Assembly (NCBI RefSeq): GCF_039537705.1
Contig: NZ_BAABBA010000002.1
Coordinates: 186,001-250,000 of the forward strand
Source: Georgenia daeguensis
Lineage (GTDB): Bacteria; Actinomycetota; Actinomycetes; Actinomycetales; Actinomycetaceae
Direction of reading: 5' to 3'
DNA length: 64,000 bases
A program made the translations under genes and the position numbers. A model generated the notes under the pieces. The model made no database searches. It worked only from the letters and a program-made list of their open reading frames with translations, and was not told the DNA's origin. Below, piece after piece: positions 54,327 through 62,120 of the stretch (positions within the stretch are counted from its first letter, which is position 1; each line of letters starts with the position of its first letter).

Positions 54327-54556
54327 CCACCCCGCCCGCCGACGGCCGCCGCCTGGTGCAGCTCAGCCGCCGCGACGCGACCGGGTACGGCGCACGCGTC
54401 CTCGACGTGATCGGCGACGCCCTCGGCGCCAAGCTCGCCCTCGACACGCGCGACACACCCCTACCCGACGTCGCCGCCGCACTCTGGCGCGTCGCGGACG
54501 CCGCCGTCCTCATCGCCGACGACCTCGAGGCGGTGGCCACCAATGGCCGCGAATGA
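54323..54556 (+). CDS. Small helical protein, unknown function
   Basis: A 77-residue protein (VQLSRRDATGYGARVLDVIG, then DALGAKLALDTR and PDVAAALWRVADAAVLIADD) with no recognised domain. ATG 54323 overlaps the preceding stop, and its own end overlaps the next gene by 14 bp. Confidence 0.6.
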   Translation: MTTPPADGRRLVQLSRRDATGYGARVLDVIGDALGAKLALDTRDTPLPDVAAALWRVADAAVLIADDLEAVATNGRE

Positions 54557-54929
54557 CCGCGCCGAGGCCCGCTCGCAGGCTGTCGCCCTTGGCGTCGCCC
54601 GTGGGCACACCTACGCCGAGATAGCCCGCGACAGCGGCCTCAGCGAACGCACCGTGCGCCGCTACGCCAACGCGCCCGGTTTCACCGCCGCCGTGGCCGA
54701 GGCCCGCGCCGGCATCTACCGCGACGCCGCCGACCGACTCGCAACCGCCGCGACGGAGGCCGTGACCGTGCTCAGGCAGCTCATGACGGGCGCCGCGTCC
54801 GAGCCGGTCCGTGCCCGCGCCGCCCTCGGACTACTCGGCGAGGCCCTCCGCTACCGCGAGGCCGTCGACGTCGAGCACCGCCTCGCCGCCCTCGAGACAC
54901 ACCTAGGAATCGGAGGAGACCCATCGTGA
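54543..54929 (+). CDS. HTH protein, terminase small subunit-like
   Basis: A 128-residue protein with an N-terminal helix-turn-helix (GVARGHTYAEIARDSGLSER, then TVRRYANAPGFTAAVAEARA). A helical C-terminal part (RDAADRLATAATEAVTVLRQ, then LRYREAVDVEHRLAALETHL) follows. This plan is common in small terminase subunits and related phage DNA-binding proteins. If right, it would recognise packaging DNA, as TerS does in PICIs. Simple transposon-type HTH_23 proteins look alike, so confidence is moderate. Confidence 0.5.
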   Translation: MAANDRAEARSQAVALGVARGHTYAEIARDSGLSERTVRRYANAPGFTAAVAEARAGIYRDAADRLATAATEAVTVLRQLMTGAASEPVRARAALGLLGEALRYREAVDVEHRLAALETHLGIGGDPS

Positions 54930-55123
54930 ACAGACACGCCGCCCGACTCACCCGCCTCGCCCGTCGCGTGCCGAGGCATCAGCACCCCGGCGAGATGGAC
55001 GACCGCGCCTTCCTGCTGTGGGCCGCCAACGAGATAGACGCCGGCCGCATGACCCTCACCCCCGAGCAAGCAAGCCGCCTCGCAGACATCGAGGACGAGA
55101 TCCGAAAGGGCACGAACCGATGA
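54926..55123 (+). CDS. Small protein, unknown function
   Basis: A 65-residue protein: basic N-terminus (MNRHAARLTRLARRVPRHQH) and an acidic helical C-terminus (TLTPEQASRLADIEDEIRKG). GTG 54926 overlaps the previous stop and the end overlaps the protease-like start as ATGA. No family recognised. Confidence 0.55.
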   Translation: MNRHAARLTRLARRVPRHQHPGEMDDRAFLLWAANEIDAGRMTLTPEQASRLADIEDEIRKGTNR

Positions 55124-55779
55124 GCACCATGACCCCCACCCGTACCCGCGCCGTCCGCCTCGACGCGCACGACGCCGACCTCCTGCACCTGCGCGTGCTC
55201 AAGCCCGGCACCTTCAACGGCAACGTGAAGATCACCGCGCGGGACCTCGGCGACCTCGCCGCCCGCTTCGCCGAGCTCCGCCCCGTGTTCACCCCGCCCC
55301 TGCGCGTGGATCACTCCTACAGCGTCGACAGCGTCGTCGGCTGGCTCGAGACCGTCAGCATGGGCACCGGCCCGGACCCGTCCGCAGGCGGCGCCGAGGT
55401 CCCGTGGCTCACCGCGACGGCCCGCCTCGCCGGCACCGCCGACGCCCGCAAGCGCCTGCGCGACGACGTCGAGGGCGGGCGCCTGGTCAACATCTCCGCC
55501 GAGCTACAGCCCTACGAGACGAACGCCGGGAAGAAGTACCCGCGCATCCTCTCCGGTGCCGCCCTGGTCGACATTCCCGCCGTCGAGGGCGCCCGCGTCG
55601 TCCTCGCCCGCCAGAGGCCCGCCACGGGCTCTCTGGCCGCCCTCCTGCCCCTGTCCCTCACCCCGGCCGCGTTCGGCGCCCGGTGGGCCGCCCTGAGCCA
55701 CGAGCAGCGCAGAAGCGAGGAAGGGCAGACCGCCTACGAGCTGTGGCGGCTGAACCACCAGCGCCGGACCTCCCGATGA
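55120..55779 (+). CDS. Phage prohead protease-like protein
   Basis: A 219-residue protein resembling Mu gpI-type capsid maturation proteases: PVFTPPLRVDHSYSVDSVVG followed by WLETV (candidate catalytic His), RLVNISAELQPYE (candidate Ser) and ILSGAALVDIPAVEGARVVL. The C-terminal part is helical. No scaffold or major capsid gene lies next to it, so if active it would have to act on a helper phage capsid. The match is by pattern only. Confidence 0.45.
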   Translation: MSTMTPTRTRAVRLDAHDADLLHLRVLKPGTFNGNVKITARDLGDLAARFAELRPVFTPPLRVDHSYSVDSVVGWLETVSMGTGPDPSAGGAEVPWLTATARLAGTADARKRLRDDVEGGRLVNISAELQPYETNAGKKYPRILSGAALVDIPAVEGARVVLARQRPATGSLAALLPLSLTPAAFGARWAALSHEQRRSEEGQTAYELWRLNHQRRTSR

Positions 55780-56312
55780 CCCCCGCACGTCCCCGCACCA
55801 CCAACCGAAAGCGAGACACCATCATGAGCATCTTCACCCGCAAGGCCGAGGCCGCCGCCCGCGCCGCCAAGGCCCAGGCCGCCGCCGAGGCAGCCGCCGC
55901 CGACCTCGCCGCGATCGAGGCGGAGGAGACCCGCAAGCGCCGCGCCCGCCTGGACGAGTACGACCGTGCGACGGTCGACACGTGGGACGCGCAGCGCGTG
56001 AGCGACGAGCTCGCCGAGGCCCGCGCCCGCCTGACCGACGCGGCGCTCGCTACGCCGTTCTTCGCCGCCCTCATCGACTACGCAACCGAGCGCACCGACG
56101 CCGCCGACAAGGCCCGCACCGTGCGCGACGCCGCCCGCCGCCTCGGCATCGAGGACGACGTCGACCTCGGCACCCACCTCTACGGAGGCGGTATCGCCGA
56201 CCTCCAGACCGTGTTCAGCGACGTGCTCGCCGACGTCGTCAACCGCCGCCGCGAGACCACGCACGCCGAGCGCACCGCCGCCCGCGCCGCCTACGTCGAG
56301 GACCTCGACTAG
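55776..56312 (+). CDS. Alanine-rich coiled-coil protein, unknown function
   Basis: A 178-residue protein if it starts at ATG 55776 (ATGA overlap with the preceding stop), or 162 residues from ATG 55824. It has a long Ala/Glu coiled coil (about 20-75), then a helical domain (TPFFAALIDYATERTDAADK, LGIEDDVDLGTHLYGGGIAD). Last gene of the rightward cassette. Unknown role; scaffold-like in composition. Confidence 0.6.
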   Translation: MTPARPRTTNRKRDTIMSIFTRKAEAAARAAKAQAAAEAAAADLAAIEAEETRKRRARLDEYDRATVDTWDAQRVSDELAEARARLTDAALATPFFAALIDYATERTDAADKARTVRDAARRLGIEDDVDLGTHLYGGGIADLQTVFSDVLADVVNRRRETTHAERTAARAAYVEDLD

Positions 56313-56657
56313 GCAACACGTAGACCCCTGCCGACGGGAACGGCAGGCGCTAACCAACCCCCGCCCGGTACCTCATCGCCGGGTGCGGGGAGGTTGGCAG
56401 AGGGTCCCGGGCCTGGAAACCCCGAGACCCTCACAGAGAGGCCCCGCAGGCGGGAACCGGCGGGGCCTCTCGCTTGTCCTCAGACGCGCGGGATTAGGCC
56501 GCTGTGGTGCCCCTCGAGCGGTCCGCGCTCGGTCCGCAGATAGTCCGCACGAGGCCCGAAAACGACCCGATACAGCCAACGTCAGCCAACGGACATAGGT
56601 AAGGCCCGGACCCCGACCTTTCGGCGAGATACCGGGCCAAACCGTTGTCCTGACTAG
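56313..56657 (+). other. Noncoding tail of the element with four consecutive hairpins
   Basis: No gene seen in 345 bp. Hairpins: 56327-56347 (7-bp arms CCTGCCG/CGGCAGG), 56354-56397 (long, with bulges), 56400-56432 (GAGGGTC/GACCCTC plus CGGG/CCCG) and 56436-56471 (perfect 12-bp arms, probable operon terminator). Beyond these are 11-bp GTCCGC repeats and a second direct repeat CAGCCAACG at 56573 and 56583. The block may combine a terminator, arm sites and perhaps a packaging or RNA element. Confidence 0.7.
56521..56553. repeat. Right integrase arm-type repeats
   Basis: GTCCGC at 56521, 56532 and 56543, exactly 11 bp apart. The last unit, GTCCGCACGAG, equals the last unit of the left set. It ends about 104 bp from the right att core, nearly mirroring the 108 bp on the left. 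Confidence 0.6.
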
Positions 56658-56704
56658 GGTGCCCCCGGCGGGGCTTGAACCCGCGACCGACGGATTATGA
56701 GTCC
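56658..56704. repeat. Right attachment site within tRNA-Met
   Basis: Identical 47-bp copy of 50848-50894; it lies within the 3' half of the intact tRNA and two flanking bases. Confidence 0.93.
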
Positions 56705-56733
56705 GCTGCTCTGACCGGCTGAGCTACAGGGGC
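56660..56733 (-). tRNA. tRNA-Met (anticodon CAT)
   Basis: Minus strand: acceptor GCCCCTG pairs with CGGGGGC and the D-arm is GCTC/GAGC. The anticodon arm CGGA-CTCATAA-TCCG gives CAT, and the T-arm has GTTCAAG. It resembles elongator tRNA-Met; an Ile2 tRNA with modified CAT is the alternative. The 3' CCA is not encoded (CCC follows the discriminator). Its 3' half is the integration target. Confidence 0.93.
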
Positions 56734-56800
56734 GCGCGTGGCGGTCCGGCGCCACGACGCCGTCCAGCGTACCGGTGTACGGACGGTTACCGTGTCCATC

Positions 56801-57310
56801 ATGATTCTTGGCCGCCGCCCCGCCAAGCTGCCCCGCGAGGTCAGCACCCGCCTGGACCGTTCCGACGACCCGCTCGCCTGGGCGGAGCTCACCGACGGCA
56901 GGTGGGCGGTCGTGACGACGCGGGCGCTCGTGCTGGCCGAGGCCGCCGGCGTCAGCGGCCGGTACCCGTGGCACACGGTCGAGCACGGCCGGTGGGACGG
57001 CGAGGCCCGCGAGTTCACGGTGACGTGGGTGGACGGCGCCACCGTGCCGCTCGTGCTTCGCCCCACCAGTGACGAGGTCGATCACTTCACCTCGGTGCTG
57101 CGCGAGCGGGTCCAGTCCTCCGTGGTGCACACGGAGAGCATGGACACCCCCGGCGGCGCGTTCGTCCGTGTCAGCATCCGCCGCGACGAGTCCGGCGGTC
57201 TCCTCTCGCAGCTGACCGCGCAGGGGCCGTTACGGGGGGACGACGCCGAGCGCCAGCTGATCGACGACCTGGAGCGCCGGGCACGCGCAGCTGTGGGCCT
57301 TCCCACATGA
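56801..57310 (+). CDS. Conserved hypothetical protein
   Basis: A 169-residue soluble protein (LGRRPAKLPREVSTRLDRSD, RWAVVTTRALVLAEAAGV, YPWHTVEHGRWDGEAREFTV and VTWVDGATVPLVL, LIDDLERRARAAVGLP). The middle resembles a PH-like beta barrel, as in other actinobacterial proteins of unknown role. ATG 56801 follows TACCGT (56788-56793) by seven bases; the longer frame runs back into tRNA-Met. Confidence 0.75.
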   Translation: MILGRRPAKLPREVSTRLDRSDDPLAWAELTDGRWAVVTTRALVLAEAAGVSGRYPWHTVEHGRWDGEAREFTVTWVDGATVPLVLRPTSDEVDHFTSVLRERVQSSVVHTESMDTPGGAFVRVSIRRDESGGLLSQLTAQGPLRGDDAERQLIDDLERRARAAVGLPT

Positions 57311-57369
57311 GCACCGCCCTCCCGTGGTCAGGAGCGCCCTCGGTTCTTTGCTAAAGTCTCATCTCGCGA

Positions 57370-57442
<73 letters not shown>

Positions 57443-57447
57443 CAGAA

Positions 57448-57479
57448 AAGGCCCGGAACCCCAAGAGGTTCCGGGCCTT
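57448..57479 (+). terminator. tRNA-Asn terminator
   Basis: AAGGCCCGGAACC pairs perfectly with GGTTCCGGGCCTT around CCAAGA, and GTTT follows. One of the few T-tract terminators in the window. Confidence 0.93.
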
Positions 57480-57896
57480 GTTTCGTTGGCGGGTCGGCGT
57501 CCACGTGCTGCCAGCCGCCGCGTTGGGCGCTGGTCGTCCGCTTCTGGTCACCCCCAGGGTGAGGGCTGGCAGAAATGAGCCGTTCATCCAGAAGGTGCGC
57601 GGTGTTTCCACCCAGGCCTCCTGTCTACTTGGTCGATCTCCAGAAGAACGAACAGGACGACGACGCACCGGGAGTGCCTTCCCACCCTGGAGACGGTGCG
57701 ACCAACTGAACATCCGACCAGTCCGCCAGTCACCTGCTCCCCGGGCGCGCCTCTCCACGAACCTGACGCCGCGAGCGCCGGGACGTGGCCGAGGCCCGCG
57801 CAGGCGCCGGGGCCTGCACCGCCCGAACGGCGGTGGCGGCGGACAGGAGAACGAGTCGGCCTCGCCGACCCGACGTCAGGAAAGGGGTTCCGTCCC
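57480..57896 (+). other. Gene-free leader before the glycan cluster
   Basis: 417 bp without a convincing gene. Base composition is less GC-rich in part (around 57570-57720) than its surroundings. I see no clear -10 or tRNA fragment. It probably holds the promoter and a long leader of the glycosyltransferase operon starting at 57897. Confidence 0.5.
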
Positions 57897-58907
57897 GTGA
57901 GTTCCTCCCCCACGGTCCGACCCGACCACCGCCGATCCCAGTCGCTGAAGCCCCTCCCGAAGGAGACGTACGAGGGCACCCTCGCCGCGATCGCTGACTC
58001 CCACCCGCTGGAGACGGCACTGCTCGTCGCGCCCGACAACTCCCCCGCCGCCAATCGCGCCGCGCCGCCTGCCTCCGTCACGCTGATCATTCCCGCGCTC
58101 AACGAGGCGGAGAACCTGCCCTGGGTGCTCGAGCGGATCCCCGCCTCCGTGCACGAGGTGATCCTCGTCGACGGTTACTCCACGGACGAGACGGTCGCCG
58201 TCGCACGCCGGTGCCGTCCCGACATCCGCGTGGTCCAGCAGCGCGGGCGTGGCAAGGGCATGGCGTTGCGCACCGGCTTCGACGCCGCGACGGGCGACTA
58301 CATCGTCATGATGGACGCGGACGGGAGCATGCACCCGGGCGAGATCGACGACTTCGTCACCGCGCTCGCCGACGGCTACCAGTTCGTGAAGGGCTCGAGG
58401 TACCTCCCCGAGGCCGGCTCGACGGACATCACCCGGCTGCGAAGCTGGGGGAATCGTTGCCTCGTCACCGCGGTGAACACCATGTTCGCCGTCCCGTTCA
58501 GCGACCTGTGCTACGGCTTCGTGGCGTTCCGGCGGGACGTCCTTCCCCTGCTCCAGCTCACGGCCCACGGCTTCGAGATCGAGACGGAGCTGATTCTCCA
58601 CGCGGTCAAGGCTCGCCTGCGCATCGCCGAGGTGCCGAGCATGGAGCTCCAGCGCCGGAACGGGGTCTCCAACCTCAACACGTTCAGGGACGGCGGGCGG
58701 GTGTTCCGCACCCTCGCCCGCGAGCGCCTTCGCCGGCGTCCTCCGTTGGTCGTGGACTCCCTCCACCGGCGCCGGAGCTCGGAGGCCGAGGTCACGCTCG
58801 CGGTGGTGGCGACACAGACCGAGGTGACGACCCAGACGGAGGTGACGACGTCTGTCACCCTGGCCGTCAAGACAGTCGTCCCCGCCGACGAGCCCGCGAG
58901 GCCATGA
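57897..58907 (+). CDS. Family 2 glycosyltransferase, dolichol-phosphate-mannose synthase-like
   Basis: A 336-residue cytosolic GT-A enzyme. After a 65-residue tail come VTLIIPALNEAENLPWVLER, LVDGYSTDETVAVA and the metal-binding MMDADGSMHPGEI. CYGFVAFRRDVL and GFEIETELIL follow, as in prenyl-phosphate sugar transferases. There are no membrane helices. The C-terminus holds a short Thr-Glu-Val-Thr repeat. GTG 57897 has AAAGGGG upstream; the frame is open further. First gene of a three-gene operon with ATGA overlaps. The sugar and acceptor are unknown. Confidence 0.85.
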   Translation: MSSSPTVRPDHRRSQSLKPLPKETYEGTLAAIADSHPLETALLVAPDNSPAANRAAPPASVTLIIPALNEAENLPWVLERIPASVHEVILVDGYSTDETVAVARRCRPDIRVVQQRGRGKGMALRTGFDAATGDYIVMMDADGSMHPGEIDDFVTALADGYQFVKGSRYLPEAGSTDITRLRSWGNRCLVTAVNTMFAVPFSDLCYGFVAFRRDVLPLLQLTAHGFEIETELILHAVKARLRIAEVPSMELQRRNGVSNLNTFRDGGRVFRTLARERLRRRPPLVVDSLHRRRSSEAEVTLAVVATQTEVTTQTEVTTSVTLAVKTVVPADEPARP

Positions 58908-59899
58908 CGGAGCGGACCGGGGCGCAGCCCGGAGCGCCTCCCGAGCACCTCGCCGTGTCCGCGGTGGTCTGCGCGTACAAGGACGAGCGGTGGCCCTTGA
59001 CGCAGCGCGCCGTCAAATCCTTGACATCCCAGACCCGCCCCGCTGAGGAGATCATCCTCGTCGTCGACCACAACGACTCGCTCCTGCGCCGGGCACGTGC
59101 CGCTCTCCCCGATGTCGTCGTCCTGCACAACGCCGGTGCCAAGGGGCTCTCCGGCGCGCGGAACACCGGCGTGTCCGCCTCCGCCGGAGACGTCGTGGCC
59201 TTCCTCGACGACGACGCGGAGGCCGCGCCCGACTGGCTCGAACGAATGGTGCGGCACTACGACGACCCGGGCGTGCTCGCGGTGGGCGGGCAGGTCAGGG
59301 CCCGCTGGGCGCTGGGACGCCCGGCCTGGTACCCGGCGGAGTTCGACTGGGTCGTCGGGTGCTCCTACCGCGGTCAGCCGACGTCGCTGGCCGAGGTGCG
59401 CAACCCCATCGGTGCGGCGATGTCCTTCCGCAGGACCGTCTTCGAGACGGTGGGCGGCTTCGACGTCACGGTGGGCCGCGTCGGCGCGCTGCCCGTGGGC
59501 TGTGAGGAGACCGAGCTCTCGATCCGCGCGCGCCGCCGCTGGCCCGAAGGCCGCATCCTGCACGACCCGTCTGCCGTCGTCGAGCATCACGTGCCGGCGT
59601 CGCGCACCAACGTGCGATACCTCCTGAGCCGCTGCTGGTCGGAGGGCGTCTCCAAGGCCCGGGTGGCCCGTCTGACCGGCGCCGACGCGGCCCTCCAGAG
59701 CGAACGCGGGTACGTCGGACGCACGCTGACCTCCGGCGTCGTCCGGGAGCTCGCCGCAGTGCGGGGACGTCGGGATGTGCACCGCCTGGCGCGGGTCGCG
59801 GCGATGGCCGCCGGGCTCGCGAGCGCTGCCGCCGGGTACACGCGGGGAAGCTTGCACCCCCGCACCGTCATCACCGCCTCCACCGAGGGAGCATCATGA
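58904..59899 (+). CDS. Family 2 glycosyltransferase
   Basis: A 331-residue GT-A enzyme: VSAVVCAYKDERWPLTQRAV, LVVDHNDSLLRRA, AKGLSGARNTGV and the DxD-type FLDDDAEAAPDWLER. The late motif GCEETELSIRARRRWPEGRI and the conserved acceptor histidines in VEHHVP follow. ATG 58904 overlaps the previous stop, and the end overlaps the secreted protein gene. It likely adds a sugar to a surface polysaccharide; specificity unknown. Confidence 0.88.
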   Translation: MTERTGAQPGAPPEHLAVSAVVCAYKDERWPLTQRAVKSLTSQTRPAEEIILVVDHNDSLLRRARAALPDVVVLHNAGAKGLSGARNTGVSASAGDVVAFLDDDAEAAPDWLERMVRHYDDPGVLAVGGQVRARWALGRPAWYPAEFDWVVGCSYRGQPTSLAEVRNPIGAAMSFRRTVFETVGGFDVTVGRVGALPVGCEETELSIRARRRWPEGRILHDPSAVVEHHVPASRTNVRYLLSRCWSEGVSKARVARLTGADAALQSERGYVGRTLTSGVVRELAAVRGRRDVHRLARVAAMAAGLASAAAGYTRGSLHPRTVITASTEGAS

Positions 59900-62112
59900 G
59901 AGCCAAGGCCGACACCCGAGCCGGAGCGACTCGCACGGTCGGGTCGCGTCCGCGCAACGCCCTCGCTGCCCTGCTCGCCGCTCTCCTGCTGTGGGCGCTC
60001 GCAGCGGCGCCGCCGGCCATCGCCGACACGGGCGACATCGGGTACCAGGGTCCGGCGTACAACGGCTCCGGGGGTGCACCCACTGCCGACAAGCCGCAGT
60101 CCAAGCTCTGGTTCAACGACGGCACGTGGTGGGCCGACATGTTCGACACCACGAGCAGGACGTTCCACATCTTCCGGCTCGACCGGTCCGCACAGACGTG
60201 GGTGGACACCGGTACCCGGCTCGACGACCGCCCGGGCACCCGCGCCGACGTCCTCTGGTCGGGCGGCAAGCTGTACGTGGCCTCGGCCGTCCGGGCGAGC
60301 TCGTCGACGGCGAACACCACCGGACAGCCCGCACGGCTGTACCGCTTCTCCTACGCCTCCGGCACGAAGACCTACACGCTCGATCCCGGGTTCCCGGTCC
60401 CCATCAACAACGTCTCCAGCGAGTCCCTCACGCTCGACCGCGACTCCCAGGGCACGCTGTGGGCCACCTGGACCCAGGCCCAGAAGGTCTACGTCAACTC
60501 GACCACGACGTCCGACAGCGTCTGGGGCACGCCGTTCACGCTCCCGGACGCCGACGCGAACAACCTCAGCGCGGACGACATCTCCGCGCTCGCCGCATTC
60601 GGCAACAACCGGGTCGGCCTGATGTGGAGCAACCAGACACGGTCCACCGTCTACGTCGCGACGCACCGCGACGGCGACGACCGTGCCACGTGGACCACCA
60701 GGGTGGCGGCCTCCGACCCGCGCTTCGCCGACGACCACATCAATCTCCGCCAGCTCGAGGGAGACGACCTCGGTCACCTGTTCGCCGTCGTCAAGACCGG
60801 TCACGACGACGACGGCCCGACCGCGTCGCAGGTCGAGGTCCTCGCCCTCAACACCGGCAGCGGGAACTGGGAGCGCCACGTCTACGGGACCGTCGCCGAC
60901 TGCCACACCCGGCCGATGCTCGCCATCGACTCGACCAGCCGCATGCTCCACGTCTTCGCGACGGCCCCGACCGACAGCGGGTGCCCGTTCTCCGGCGCAG
61001 CAGGGAGCATCTACGTCAAGTCATCCCCGCTCGACCAGGTGTCCTTCCCGGCCGGACGCGGCACGCCCGTCATCCGTGACGCGGACTCGCCCAACATGAA
61101 CGACGCGACGGGGACGAAGCAGAACGTCACCTCCACCACCGGGCTCGTCGTGCTCGCGGGCAACGACTCCACGAGCCGCTACTGGCACGCCGACGTCCCG
61201 CTCGGCGGGACCAGCCCCACCGTGCGGTTCACGGCCACCCCGAGCAGCGGCACCGCACCGCTGGACGTGCAGTTCACGGACAGCTCGACCGGCGCCCCCA
61301 CCTCCTTCGCCTGGGACTTCGGCGACGGGGCGACGTCGACGGCCCAGAACCCGCGCCACACCTACCAGGAGCCCGGCGTGTACACGGTCACCCTGACCGT
61401 GACCACGGCCAGCGGGCAGAGCGCGTCCGGGAACGAGACCGTCACCGTGGAGGCGGCGCCCCCCACCGGCAACGACGAAATCGCCTTCGGCGGCTCGACC
61501 TTCAAGGCCCAGAGCAGCGCGACCCAGTCGGTCACGCTGTCGAAGCCGACGGGCACGAGCGCAGGGGACGTCCTCGTGGCGGGCTTCACCGCCGACAATC
61601 TGCCGGGGGTGACCGTCCCGGCAGGATGGACGCCGATCCTCCCCTCGGCGCTCAGACCGTCGAACAGCAGCACGGTGGTCGCCTACTACCGGGTGGTCAC
61701 CGCCGCGGACGACGCCGTCGCGAGCTGGACCTGGACGTTGTCCACGTCGCAGAAGTGGGGTGGCGGCATGAGCCGCTACACGGGCGTGGACACCTCGCAC
61801 CCGCTCGACACCACCGTCGCGACGGCGGTGAACCACTCGACCTCGGCGAAGTCCGTCACGGTCCCCGCCGTGACCACCACCGTCGCCGGCGCGATGCTCG
61901 TCGGAGGGATCGGCGCGGACGGCGCCACCCCGGCCACCACGCCCCCGGCGGGCTGGACGGAGGCGTGGGAGAGCGGCGGGGGGAAGACGGCGGAGCACGC
62001 CCAGTCGCTCGCCCCTGCGGCCGGCTCCAGCGGCGCACAGACCTGGACCATCAACCAGGGACGCTCGATCGCCGGATGGATGACCGCCCTGCGGCCTGCA
62101 CCGCCGTCGTGA
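59896..62112 (+). CDS. Secreted beta-propeller/PKD-domain protein
   Basis: A 738-residue exported protein. A signal peptide (basic n-region, then NALAALLAALLLWALAAAPP, cleavage near AIADT) leads to a beta-rich region of about 370 residues with Trp/Asp repeats (VLWSGGKLYVAS, TLWATWTQAQKVY, VGLMWSNQTRSTVYVA). This region looks like a propeller or BNR-like fold. A PKD domain (about 434-518: VRFTATPSSGTAPLDVQFTD, FAWDFGDGATSTAQNPRHTY) and a C-terminal jelly-roll-like domain (about 528-735) follow. There is no sortase motif. It is translationally coupled to two glycosyltransferases, so it may bind or process the glycan outside the cell. Confidence 0.8.
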   Translation: MRAKADTRAGATRTVGSRPRNALAALLAALLLWALAAAPPAIADTGDIGYQGPAYNGSGGAPTADKPQSKLWFNDGTWWADMFDTTSRTFHIFRLDRSAQTWVDTGTRLDDRPGTRADVLWSGGKLYVASAVRASSSTANTTGQPARLYRFSYASGTKTYTLDPGFPVPINNVSSESLTLDRDSQGTLWATWTQAQKVYVNSTTTSDSVWGTPFTLPDADANNLSADDISALAAFGNNRVGLMWSNQTRSTVYVATHRDGDDRATWTTRVAASDPRFADDHINLRQLEGDDLGHLFAVVKTGHDDDGPTASQVEVLALNTGSGNWERHVYGTVADCHTRPMLAIDSTSRMLHVFATAPTDSGCPFSGAAGSIYVKSSPLDQVSFPAGRGTPVIRDADSPNMNDATGTKQNVTSTTGLVVLAGNDSTSRYWHADVPLGGTSPTVRFTATPSSGTAPLDVQFTDSSTGAPTSFAWDFGDGATSTAQNPRHTYQEPGVYTVTLTVTTASGQSASGNETVTVEAAPPTGNDEIAFGGSTFKAQSSATQSVTLSKPTGTSAGDVLVAGFTADNLPGVTVPAGWTPILPSALRPSNSSTVVAYYRVVTAADDAVASWTWTLSTSQKWGGGMSRYTGVDTSHPLDTTVATAVNHSTSAKSVTVPAVTTTVAGAMLVGGIGADGATPATTPPAGWTEAWESGGGKTAEHAQSLAPAAGSSGAQTWTINQGRSIAGWMTALRPAPPS

Positions 62113-62120
62113 GGCCGTGG

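Larger units (their letters stand above)
50848..56704. mobile_element. 5.8-kb integrated element in tRNA-Met, phage-satellite (PICI)-like
   Basis: Bounded by 47-bp identical direct repeats (50848-50894 and 56658-56704) that equal the 3' half of tRNA-Met. The right copy belongs to the intact tRNA. Content: integrase and XRE repressor leftward; AlpA/Xis-like, winged-helix protein with iterons, five small genes and a prohead-protease-like gene rightward; a hairpin-rich tail; and 11-bp repeats near both ends that look like integrase arm sites. There are no relaxase, portal, large terminase or capsid genes, so it is too small for a prophage or ICE. The order int-repressor/divergent xis-rep-iterons-small terminase matches PICI satellites. 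A decayed prophage is the alternative. Confidence 0.75.

Noticed and set aside
57480..57896. A small gene between tRNA-Asn and the glycosyltransferase
   Set aside because: Frames here lack ribosome-binding sites and domain-like sequence; they look like shadows or upstream extensions of the glycosyltransferase frame.
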